A stretch of DNA of 64,000 nucleotides from Paraburkholderia bannensis (GTDB lineage: Bacteria; Pseudomonadota; Gammaproteobacteria; Burkholderiales; Burkholderiaceae): contig NZ_JACHBW010000010.1 of the NCBI RefSeq assembly GCF_014200455.1, positions 246,471-310,470 on the forward strand. The letters run 5' to 3'. The notes below the pieces were generated by a model. It did not search any database. It was not told where the DNA came from and saw only the letters and a program-made list of their open reading frames with translations. Both the position numbers and the translations under genes were made by a program. Positions 44,257-52,253 of the stretch are shown here, piece by piece; positions within the stretch are counted from its first letter, which is position 1; each line of letters opens with the position of its first letter.

Positions 44257-45519
44257 ATGCTGAGCCTCAAACGCTTCGCCAATCCCGATGTCACGCGCGC
44301 GTTCAGCAACATTGTCTGGCTGGGCCTGGAACGCATCACGCAGATCGCGGTCGCCATCGTCATCAGCGGCGTGCTGGCGCGCTACTTCGGTCCGGACGTG
44401 TTCGGCAAATGGCAGTATGCCAACACGCTGCTGCTCGTGCTCGCGCCCATCACCTGGGTCTGCGGCGCGGAAATCCTGGTACCCACCATTGTCAACAAAC
44501 CGCGCGAGGAAACCGGCACGGTGCTCGGCAGTGCGTTTGCGTTGCGCATCGGGGTATCGGCGGTGGCCTTGCTGCTCACGTGGGGCGGGATCGCGATGGG
44601 CGCGACCGATCCGATGGTGGGCGCGATGCTCGCCGGCCTGGCCTTGACCATGCTATTTCGCGAGCCGTTTGTCGGCGTCATCAATGCGTGGCTGCAGAGC
44701 ATGACGTACAGCAAGCCGCAATTGCTCGCGAGCATGAGCACCGCCGTCGTGAAGGCCCTGCTCGTGTTTCTGCTGGCGCGCGCGGCCTTTGCGCCGGGCA
44801 GTTTCGGCTGGCTGTGGGCGATTGAATCGGCGGCGATTGGCGCGGCGCTGGTGCTCTATTACCGCAGCCGCCACGGCGGGAAGCTGGGCTGGCAGATGGA
44901 CCGCGCGCTTTTCAAGCATTTCGCGACGGCGGGCACGGTGTTCTGGCTCGGCCTGATCTGCATGTATCTGTTCCTCAAGCTCGACCGGCTGATGCTTGAA
45001 CGCACGATTTCCTTCGCGGATCTTGGCCGCTATTCCGCCGCCCAGCAGCTCAACGAAAACTGGATCACGCTTGCGCTGATGCTCTCGCAAACCATCGCGC
45101 CTGCGTTCGTCTATCGCGTTCAGGAAGCCGCGCAACTCAAGCGCAATCTGGTGCGACTCTTCGCGATGACGGCGGCGTTGATGGTCGCGGGCGCGCTGGT
45201 GCTCGACGCGCTCGCGGGCTTCATCATTCATCGCGTGTTCGGGCCGGATTACGCGGGTGCGATCGGCATTTTCCGCTGGGCAGTGTGGCTCTCCCTGCCC
45301 GCGGGCATCGAGGCAATCGGCAATCTGGTCGTGCTCAAGTATCAGGCGAAGTGCGTTCTGCTCGCCAAGTGGCTGCTTGCGCTCGCGGTGGCGTTCGCCG
45401 TGAACCTGGTGGCAATCCCGCGCATGGGTGCGTATGGCGCGCTGGTGGGTCTCGCGATTGGCTACCTCGCGGCGGCCTGCGTGAACTTCTATTACATCCG
45501 CTTCAAGCTGGCTTCATGA
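44257..45519 (+). CDS. Oligosaccharide flippase family protein (Wzx-like)
   Basis: 420 aa polytopic membrane protein of the MATE/polysaccharide-transporter fold with about 12-14 TM helices. The N-terminus (LKRFANPDVTRAFSNIVWLGLERITQIAVA) and YFGPDVFGKWQYANTL are typical of flippases that translocate lipid-linked glycans. Start at 44257 (MLSLKRF) gives the standard cytoplasmic N-terminus. The glycosyltransferase gene overlaps its stop (ATGA), so both belong to one operon for a surface glycan. Confidence 0.87.
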   Translation: MLSLKRFANPDVTRAFSNIVWLGLERITQIAVAIVISGVLARYFGPDVFGKWQYANTLLLVLAPITWVCGAEILVPTIVNKPREETGTVLGSAFALRIGVSAVALLLTWGGIAMGATDPMVGAMLAGLALTMLFREPFVGVINAWLQSMTYSKPQLLASMSTAVVKALLVFLLARAAFAPGSFGWLWAIESAAIGAALVLYYRSRHGGKLGWQMDRALFKHFATAGTVFWLGLICMYLFLKLDRLMLERTISFADLGRYSAAQQLNENWITLALMLSQTIAPAFVYRVQEAAQLKRNLVRLFAMTAALMVAGALVLDALAGFIIHRVFGPDYAGAIGIFRWAVWLSLPAGIEAIGNLVVLKYQAKCVLLAKWLLALAVAFAVNLVAIPRMGAYGALVGLAIGYLAAACVNFYYIRFKLAS

Positions 45520-46355
45520 TGAATTCCCCCGCTGCTCCGAACCCGGTACGTACTGGCGCACTTGCTGATGTGGCCGTGCTGATGCCCGCCTTCAACGGCC
45601 AGGCCGATGTCGAGCGCACGCTGGCCTCGTTTGCGGAAGATGCGTTGATTTACGCGCTGATCGTGGACGACGGCAGCACGCCCGCGATCGTCGCGCCCGA
45701 CGTGCCGGGCATGCAGATCGAAGTGTTGCGCATGCCGAAGAACGGCGGGATCGAACGCGCGCTCGAAGCCGGTGTGAGTGCGTTGGCTGAGCGCGGATTT
45801 CGTTACGCGGCGCGTATCGATGCGGGTGACCTTGCCGCGCCGCGTCGGCTGGTGAAACAGCGCACGCGGATGGAAGCGGAGCCTCGGCTCGCGGCACTGG
45901 GCACGTGGACGCAAGTGGTGAATCGCGCAGGTGAACCGCTTTTCATGCTGCGCCCGCCCGCCGACGCGCGCACGCTGCGCAAGACGCGGATGCTGCGCTC
46001 GCCGCTCGTGCATCCTTCGGTGATGTTGCGCATCGATGCGGTGCTCGATGTGGGCAACTATCGTTTGCAGTATCCGGCCGCCGAGGATCTCGATCTGTTC
46101 CTGCGTCTGATGGAGCGCTATGACTGCGCGAATCTGCCGGAGCTTGGGCTTTACTATGAGCTGAACGAAGGCGGAATCAGCGCGACGAAGCGGCGCAAGC
46201 AGATCATGTCCACCCTACGTTTGCAAACGCGTTATCTGAACGTGCTGAACTGGCGCGACTGGGCGGGCATCGGCAAGAATCTGCTGCATCTTGTGATGCC
46301 GTATCGCGCGCTGCAGAAGGTGAAGCGGGCGGTGTTTGCGGGTGCGAAAAGCTGA
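45516..46355 (+). CDS. Family 2 glycosyltransferase
   Basis: 279 aa, GT-A fold. VAVLMPAFNGQADVERTLAS at the N-terminus, VDDGST for nucleotide binding, a DxD-like RIDAGDLAAPRRL, and LRSPLVHPSVMLR / YPAAEDLDLFLRLM acceptor region. No TM helix. Uses the ATG at 45516 overlapping the flippase stop. The linked sugar is unknown. Confidence 0.9.
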   Translation: MMNSPAAPNPVRTGALADVAVLMPAFNGQADVERTLASFAEDALIYALIVDDGSTPAIVAPDVPGMQIEVLRMPKNGGIERALEAGVSALAERGFRYAARIDAGDLAAPRRLVKQRTRMEAEPRLAALGTWTQVVNRAGEPLFMLRPPADARTLRKTRMLRSPLVHPSVMLRIDAVLDVGNYRLQYPAAEDLDLFLRLMERYDCANLPELGLYYELNEGGISATKRRKQIMSTLRLQTRYLNVLNWRDWAGIGKNLLHLVMPYRALQKVKRAVFAGAKS

Positions 46356-46408
46356 GCCGTCAATTTTTGTTGGCGGGAGGCGCGGCGGGTCCCGCCTGAC
46401 CCGTCACT

Positions 46409-46684
46409 TCAAACCGTCCCACAGCCTGCATCCCCGCTGGCAGATACGTGATTCGTCTCGCAAGGGCACAGGACGAGATCGCCGTCCAGAACGCAGGCAC
46501 GACCGTTTTCCTGCATGTCCGTTCCGCTGCCACGGATCGGATGCTCTCCCGGACATTTGCCACAAGTAGCCATTTCCTGATCAAGGGCGATACGCCGATC
46601 TCCGTCGTACATACTTGAGGCGGTGGCTACCACATGGCCACCTGTTGTCGTCGGGTCGCCGTTGCATACCAATGCTTTAGTCAC
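46409..46684 (-). CDS. PAAR domain-containing protein
   Basis: 91 aa. PAAR proteins form the conical tip that caps the VgrG spike of the type VI secretion system and can recruit effectors. The sequence has the clustered GDPTTTGGHVV turn and Cys/His residues (CGKCPGEHP, CVLDGDLVLCPCETNH) able to bind zinc. It is a stand-alone PAAR without toxin extension. Last gene of the leftward vgrG cluster, 102 bp after the second paralogous membrane protein. Confidence 0.82.
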   Translation of the reverse strand: MTKALVCNGDPTTTGGHVVATASSMYDGDRRIALDQEMATCGKCPGEHPIRGSGTDMQENGRACVLDGDLVLCPCETNHVSASGDAGCGTV

Positions 46685-46785
46685 TGAGGCACTCTCGCGT
46701 TAGAAGAAAACCGGCACGACACGTCCTATCCGACTGGGGTGACGCGTTGATATACGCTCACGAAAACCTTTTCAACTATCAGTTC

Positions 46786-47529
46786 TCACGATTCGCTGTA
46801 GCGGAAAATCAGCTTCCCCATCCGCCAGGTATCTTCAGGTTGCCTCAGCCTCTTGGAGGCTTTCGGCAAATCGACGTCGGGGGGATTTTTCCACCCAAAC
46901 GTTTCGAATATTTTATTAGCCATCTGTAGTTGTCGCTTGAACTTTCGGCAAATCCTGAATGCGATGAAGATTGCAGTGGCTTCGGTTACACACCAAACGG
47001 TCGCAAAAACCTGAATAATTAAAGTCTTTCGCTCAAGCAAAGTGTCGTGTGATAACGATGTGAGTATGAGGATTGTCATTGCTAACGCACAAGCGCTCCA
47101 AAACACCACCGACCGTTTCAGGAAGAATTTTAGAAACGCTCTGCTTCCACGCTCACAATGCGGGTGAACGGAAAGCACACCGTCTTCGCACCGTTTAATC
47201 GCATATCCAATCCATCCCGACTCAGCCCGTTCCGCCACGACTTCGACCTCGTCGCCATTTTCCAGTACCGACAACCAGATCCAGGCACGGACTTCCTCCC
47301 CATTCAGGTCGAAGGTCACGAAGTCCGCTAAGGTATCGGTGAACTGCGCCGAGTTACTGAGATTGAGCGCGATATCGTTCAAACCAGCAAGCGCGGCGAC
47401 AAGCACCGTACGCTCCATGTTCCGTTTGTCCGCCTCTGTGAACACGGTTTCGTAGGAAGCCCGACGCTTCGTCAGACCGGTGACGTGCCCCCTCAGAAGA
47501 ACAGCCCTCTTTTCTGGCTTCGTTGCCAT
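46786..47529 (-). CDS. Two-TM T6SS-cluster protein, paralogue B
   Basis: 247 aa. Residues ~10-135 form a soluble domain (LRGHVTGLTKRRASYETVFT, VTFDLNGEEVRAWIWLSV, GDEVEVVAE, SVHPHCERGSRA). Two hydrophobic helices follow (about 138-160 and 172-195), then a basic cytosolic tail ending TWRMGKLIFRY. It is a close paralogue of the upstream gene at 47621-48358, sharing whole blocks. Position after a membrane-active effector fits an immunity protein, but similar Burkholderia proteins are also named putative T6SS effectors; the role is open. GC is below that of the core genome. Confidence 0.7.
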   Translation of the reverse strand: MATKPEKRAVLLRGHVTGLTKRRASYETVFTEADKRNMERTVLVAALAGLNDIALNLSNSAQFTDTLADFVTFDLNGEEVRAWIWLSVLENGDEVEVVAERAESGWIGYAIKRCEDGVLSVHPHCERGSRAFLKFFLKRSVVFWSACALAMTILILTSLSHDTLLERKTLIIQVFATVWCVTEATAIFIAFRICRKFKRQLQMANKIFETFGWKNPPDVDLPKASKRLRQPEDTWRMGKLIFRYSES

Positions 47530-47620
47530 TTTAGTATCTCGTCGCCGCTAGCCAAGCAACGAACCGTGTCATCGACCAACCCCGTATCTTTGAGCGATCG
47601 AGATCGAACCTAAATGAGTC

Positions 47621-48358
47621 TCAATCTTCCCTGTAGCGGAAGATGAGTTTCCCCATTCGCCAGGTATCTTCAGGTTGCCTTAGTTTTTTAGACGACTTCG
47701 GTAGATCAATGTTCGCAGCATTTTTCCAACCAAATGTTGAAAATATTTTATTCGCCATTAGAAGCTGAGTTTTAAACCTACGCCATATTCTATATGCAAT
47801 GAAAATTGCCATGATTTCGACCATCACCCATGCAGCAAAAACGCTCGTAAAAAGGCCTCCCCATATTTCCCTTTCGTCGAGTGTTCGTAGAATCATGATA
47901 ACCGTCACCACTAGTGCACTTCCGCTCCAGATTAGCGTTGACAATTTCATAAGATTTTTAAAAAGAGCCTTACTTCCTCGTTCACAATGAGGATAAACCG
48001 ACAGTACTCCATCACGGCAACGTCTGATCGCATAGCCCATCCACCCCGCGTCCGCCCACTCCGCAACAACTTCGACTTCGTCACCGTTTTCGAACACCGA
48101 CAGCCAGATCCATGCACGCACCTCCTCGCCGTTTAAATTGAATGTCACGAGGTCTCCGACGGTGTCTGTGAACTGTGTCGAATTACTCAGATTGAGAGCG
48201 ATATCGTTTAAGCCCGCAAGTGCCGCAACCAGCGCAGTACGCTCCATGTTGCGCTTATCTGCTCCCGTAAATACGGTTTCATAGGAAGCCCGTCTCTTAG
48301 TGAGACCAGTGATGATCCCACGCATGAGGACAGGGGAAGGGCTGACCTTATTTTCCAT
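47621..48358 (-). CDS. Two-TM T6SS-cluster protein, paralogue A
   Basis: 245 aa. Same architecture as paralogue B: LMRGIITGLTKRRASYETVF, VTFNLNGEEVRAWIWLSV, YPHCERGSKALF, two TM helices (about 135-158 and 168-190), and LRQPEDTWRMGKLIFRY at the end. Its start codon overlaps the effector stop by 11 bp, which strongly suggests translational coupling and a functional pair with the effector. Divergence from B is concentrated in the TM helices. Confidence 0.72.
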   Translation of the reverse strand: MENKVSPSPVLMRGIITGLTKRRASYETVFTGADKRNMERTALVAALAGLNDIALNLSNSTQFTDTVGDLVTFNLNGEEVRAWIWLSVFENGDEVEVVAEWADAGWMGYAIRRCRDGVLSVYPHCERGSKALFKNLMKLSTLIWSGSALVVTVIMILRTLDEREIWGGLFTSVFAAWVMVEIMAIFIAYRIWRRFKTQLLMANKIFSTFGWKNAANIDLPKSSKKLRQPEDTWRMGKLIFRYRED

Positions 48359-51221
48359 CTTTATATCCCGTAGCGGCTAATGCGGCTTCAAATGCCGTCT
48401 GCTGTTTCTCTAGCGTCCGTTCGGGATCCGGAGAATTCCCGAACGGACAACTCGAAAGCCAGTTTTCGAGATCATTTGGAGTGAACAAATTGTAGAGAAT
48501 GGTGAGAATCGTTAGAATCAACGCGACTTCCCATCCCGTTGCGATTAGAAGAACTCGCCCGCTGATCATCAACCATCCCTCCGCGGAGACTTCTGCGGCT
48601 AACTCGGCCGCCGCGGTCTCCCCCACGATTGTTCGGCTTGCCTTGACCGCAGCGCTTCTGACAGAGGCGGTCAATTCCTCAGCAGTCAGCCCCGCTGCCT
48701 TGGCTTCGAGGCGAGCTTGCGCCCCGGCCATACTTACAGACAACTTTCCGAGAAACCTAACCTTTCCGGGTGACAGAGTCGTATATCGAATCAATAGTGG
48801 CGCAGACGAGCTGACTGCAGTCAGTACTGCAGACGCACCCGACACAAAGTCAACGAATGACTTGAACGTATAGAAGATAGCCTGTTTTGAATTCCCAGAT
48901 TTCTGCCCGGCGATCGCCTTTCCCGTGTCAGTCCATAGCGAAATAAACGACGACATCCCCCCCAGACAGCTCGACGCCATCTTCATATTCGCGAGCGTCA
49001 TGAATGCTCCCGATTTCGCAAAGCTGCCAAGCCATTTGCTCTGCACATTCATTGCGGCGCCCATCAGCGAAAACGTCCCGCTCACGATGGAAAGCTTGTC
49101 ATCCGCCGTCTTATTCGGCTTTGTCCAGAGAAAGTAATAGTTCATCAGCTCAATGATGAACAAGGCCCCGGATAGCTTGAGCGATGCGTTCGCCTTGTCA
49201 CGCGTAGCGTTAGGCGTCAGCTTCGCGTCACCGTAGAGCCTGCGCACCAATGCGCCGCGCTCATCGTTCGCGATTGCCTGGTAGGCTTTCGCCCGGATTT
49301 CCACGTCTTTCGCGCCTGGATATTGAGTTCTGAATTCCCCCATCCTGACCTTCAACACGCCATCCATCTGGCCTTCCCATGCTGCCAGCTTGACGGTAAT
49401 TCGCTTGGCATCTTCGAACGCGAGGCCACCGCGTATCATCAGCGCACCTTTGATCAGCATGCCACCCAGCGATTTCGAAATTGGCCCGAGAACATTCACG
49501 AACCCGCGCCCCGCCCAGACCGTCAACCGATCGATCTGCAGGAATTTGATTGGCCGCTCTGTTGCCGATCCCGGTACTTCATGTTTGAGCACCTCGTCCA
49601 TCTTGTCGTAAAACTTCACGAATGATTTCAGGTAACCGAGATCGATCGCGAGTTTTGCCTCATTGGCGACATACCACGCCTCCGCGCGTCCCAGTATAGT
49701 TTCGTCCTTTGCGGCCTGCACCCGGTCGAGGAACGTCTTCAGGTCCGTCCGAAGGTCTGTCTGGTTGTAAGCAAACGCGCGCCAGAAATAACTACGCTCA
49801 TCGGTGGGATCCATGTTGCCGACAAGCTCTTCGACAATGCGCAATCCCGGTGCGGTCGCCGGCAAACCCGCAAAGGCCTCGTCAATCACGCCATGGAACG
49901 CTAGACCGTCGTTTCCGTCGGTCGGGTCGTAGTCATTCAGCGCGTGCCGGAATGTATCGGCCTTGAGCCAGGCATCACGATCGGGTACGCGCTGCTTCTG
50001 GAGGTCTTCGCACCGCTTCGTGACATCATCGAACCAGGTACTGAAAGCGTTTGGCCATTTGCCACCCTTGATGCTGGCCGTATATTTGCGCCATGCCTTG
50101 TCGCCCGCGGCCTGCTTTTCCTCTGGTGTAAGCTGGCCGGCGTCCTCAACCATTGCCTGCGCGCCGGGCGTAATCAGCCCCATCCCGCTGTCGCCGCTAA
50201 GCAGTCCGCTCATGAGTGACTTGCGCCAGTTGCTCTCGCTTTGCGCCGCGCCGCTGCGCACTGACCTCTCGACAGAATCGATTGACTGTACAGCGTCGAC
50301 GCGAAGGGGTTGAGTGCCCGAAAATCGCAATAACATGCTCGCAGGATCGTTGTGAAATCCGGCAAGTTCATGCGCGATGCCGACTCCATCCCACAACGCC
50401 AGCATCATCGGTTTATACGGCTTCCCGCTGGCGTTTTCTCCAATCCGGTCCATCAGCTTGACCAGATCCGCGCTTGCCGACTGCGGCGACGCCTGCCGGA
50501 TATGCAGGGGATAGCGCGTGCCTTCCTGTTGCCAGATTGAATCGTCGGTCGCGCGGCCTTCCGCGTCGGTCTTGATTGCCGTTGCAGGCGGCGAAAGCAA
50601 TGCAGGTTTAAGGCTCGGCTGATACTCCACGACCTTGTCGATGTCCGGCGCGGTCGCAACAATTGCGTGCCCACACTCGCCCTTCTTCATGCCAAACACG
50701 CCATTGCCCGACGTGATCCACGCGGACGGCATGATGAGTTGCATGCGGTCTGCGCGCAGCGTCGCATCGTTCGCGTATTTCTGAAAAACGCTCTTTTTCC
50801 ACGGGTACTCGGAAAAGGCGATAAAAACTCGCGTCGCCAACTCAGGCTTTTCGATGGAGATGATGTCCATCGGCACAGCACCGCCAACCTGCGCGCACGC
50901 CGGATCTGTAAGCGGCTCCGACGGCAGGGGGATGGTTTGTTTCCAGAGCCGCCCGTCTTCGGTGACCTTGTAGGCTTCCCAATAGTTCTTGCCCCGCGCA
51001 CCTTTCTCGTAGAAGAGATACAACCATCCCTCGCGCAGCGTTCTGAGGCTATAGTGATGCGCGCTGAGCGTAATATCCATGACGCCCGGACCCTGAATGC
51101 CGGATGGCATCGCATTGGACATAGTCTGAGGCACGACGGCATAGCGTAGAGGCAAGATCGCCAGGCCGGATTTGATGCAGTTTATGCAGGTCTTGCTGCA
51201 GCTAAGGGGAGTGTTTGCCAT
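48348..51221 (-). CDS. VasX-like T6SS effector (BTH_I2691-type)
   Basis: 957 aa. N-terminal VasX_N-like region: a CxxC (CINCIKSGLAILPLRYAVV), then the HHYSLRTLREGWLYLFYE and GRLWKQ motifs typical of these effectors. The central part (about 250-620) is soluble and helical. The C-terminal third (about 660-930) has several hydrophobic segments (for example IIELMNYYFLW, SAVLTAVSSSAPLLI, VALILTILTILYNLF), as in colicin-like pore-formers. Likely delivered by the VgrG next door to depolarise target membranes (inference). No signal peptide. Its stop overlaps the start of paralogue A. Confidence 0.82.
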   Translation of the reverse strand: MANTPLSCSKTCINCIKSGLAILPLRYAVVPQTMSNAMPSGIQGPGVMDITLSAHHYSLRTLREGWLYLFYEKGARGKNYWEAYKVTEDGRLWKQTIPLPSEPLTDPACAQVGGAVPMDIISIEKPELATRVFIAFSEYPWKKSVFQKYANDATLRADRMQLIMPSAWITSGNGVFGMKKGECGHAIVATAPDIDKVVEYQPSLKPALLSPPATAIKTDAEGRATDDSIWQQEGTRYPLHIRQASPQSASADLVKLMDRIGENASGKPYKPMMLALWDGVGIAHELAGFHNDPASMLLRFSGTQPLRVDAVQSIDSVERSVRSGAAQSESNWRKSLMSGLLSGDSGMGLITPGAQAMVEDAGQLTPEEKQAAGDKAWRKYTASIKGGKWPNAFSTWFDDVTKRCEDLQKQRVPDRDAWLKADTFRHALNDYDPTDGNDGLAFHGVIDEAFAGLPATAPGLRIVEELVGNMDPTDERSYFWRAFAYNQTDLRTDLKTFLDRVQAAKDETILGRAEAWYVANEAKLAIDLGYLKSFVKFYDKMDEVLKHEVPGSATERPIKFLQIDRLTVWAGRGFVNVLGPISKSLGGMLIKGALMIRGGLAFEDAKRITVKLAAWEGQMDGVLKVRMGEFRTQYPGAKDVEIRAKAYQAIANDERGALVRRLYGDAKLTPNATRDKANASLKLSGALFIIELMNYYFLWTKPNKTADDKLSIVSGTFSLMGAAMNVQSKWLGSFAKSGAFMTLANMKMASSCLGGMSSFISLWTDTGKAIAGQKSGNSKQAIFYTFKSFVDFVSGASAVLTAVSSSAPLLIRYTTLSPGKVRFLGKLSVSMAGAQARLEAKAAGLTAEELTASVRSAAVKASRTIVGETAAAELAAEVSAEGWLMISGRVLLIATGWEVALILTILTILYNLFTPNDLENWLSSCPFGNSPDPERTLEKQQTAFEAALAATGYKDGK

Positions 51222-51241
51222 GTTCGGTCTCTATAAGTAAC

Positions 51242-52249
51242 TCAGGCGCGGCCGTTCGCACTATCTGAAACGCGCAGTCGCCCATGCCAGTTACCCTGCC
51301 GGATTTCCTCAATTTCTTCGGGGGTGAGTTCGGCAATCTGGCCAGCGTACAGGTCACCCTCGGTCATCGATCCCAGTATCTGCAACACCTTGGGATGAAG
51401 GTCGAATTCGGGATGCCAGTTGAGAGCGTGGCAGACGAACACCACCTCGTCCTCCTCGTCGATCAAGCCGTAGCGCCGCGCCCGTACGGCCGCCGCAGCA
51501 GCCGCTTCGACTTCGCGCGGCAGAGGTTGGCGGTTACGGTCATACGCGTACAGTGCAAGCGCGCGATTGACGATGCCGTGGCCGTGAATCGCCGGCCACT
51601 GCTCAGGCTCGAGTGCGAAGTCCTCTCTTCGTCCCTGCGTATTGACGCGCGTCACCGGGCGCGCACCGGCATCGAGGGTATGCCATGCCTGAATGGGTCC
51701 CAATAGCGCGTGTTGCTGCTGAGGTGACAACATAGGCCACAACAGCGCCTGTGCCCGCGAATCGTAAAAGCGCAGGAGGCACAGATGATCGCGATCATCG
51801 CGCTGGAGAAGTAGACGCGAGCAGTGCGCAGCAATCTCACCCGGCGAGGCTGCACTGGCGAGCCAACCGCCAATGCGCTGCCCCCGCCCTTCGGCCATCG
51901 ACTGAGGACGACGGTCACTGAACGCCAGTCGAACGCTTTCCTCCAGCGCAACCACACCGGCGTCGGTCTGGAGATCCAGTTCGAGAAGTCTTGGGCAATG
52001 CGTCGGTGAGATCGCGTCATGATCAACGACGATTGCGGTAACCGGCAGATCGGCAAATGACTGGTTGCCGGCTGCATCGACCGCCGCAGGATCTCTCTGG
52101 CTGGGGTCGATCACAAGCAGGCAATGCATGTCCGGATGCTGCGCGAACCACGCTTTTAAGGCACCGACCTGAGCGTGAATACGCTCGGCCTCGGCCATCA
52201 GGTCATCTGCCTCGACGTTGTCGCGCATCGATGTTCGAGACGTTTCCAT
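51242..52249 (-). CDS. DUF4123 T6SS effector adaptor
   Basis: 335 aa. DUF4123 proteins (VasW/TEC type) load an effector onto the VgrG encoded upstream. Recognisable features: a CLLVIDPSQRD strand near the N-terminus, HCPRLLELDL, and the FYDSRAQALLWPMLSPQQQHALLGPI block typical of DUF4123. The C-terminal ~100 residues are acidic (DEEDEVVFV, ELTPEEIEEI). Start at 52249, with GGAG 7 nt upstream; it begins 4 bp after the vgrG stop. Its placement between vgrG and the VasX-like gene defines the delivered cargo. Confidence 0.86.
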   Translation of the reverse strand: METSRTSMRDNVEADDLMAEAERIHAQVGALKAWFAQHPDMHCLLVIDPSQRDPAAVDAAGNQSFADLPVTAIVVDHDAISPTHCPRLLELDLQTDAGVVALEESVRLAFSDRRPQSMAEGRGQRIGGWLASAASPGEIAAHCSRLLLQRDDRDHLCLLRFYDSRAQALLWPMLSPQQQHALLGPIQAWHTLDAGARPVTRVNTQGRREDFALEPEQWPAIHGHGIVNRALALYAYDRNRQPLPREVEAAAAAAVRARRYGLIDEEDEVVFVCHALNWHPEFDLHPKVLQILGSMTEGDLYAGQIAELTPEEIEEIRQGNWHGRLRVSDSANGRA

Positions 52250-52253
52250 TGCT

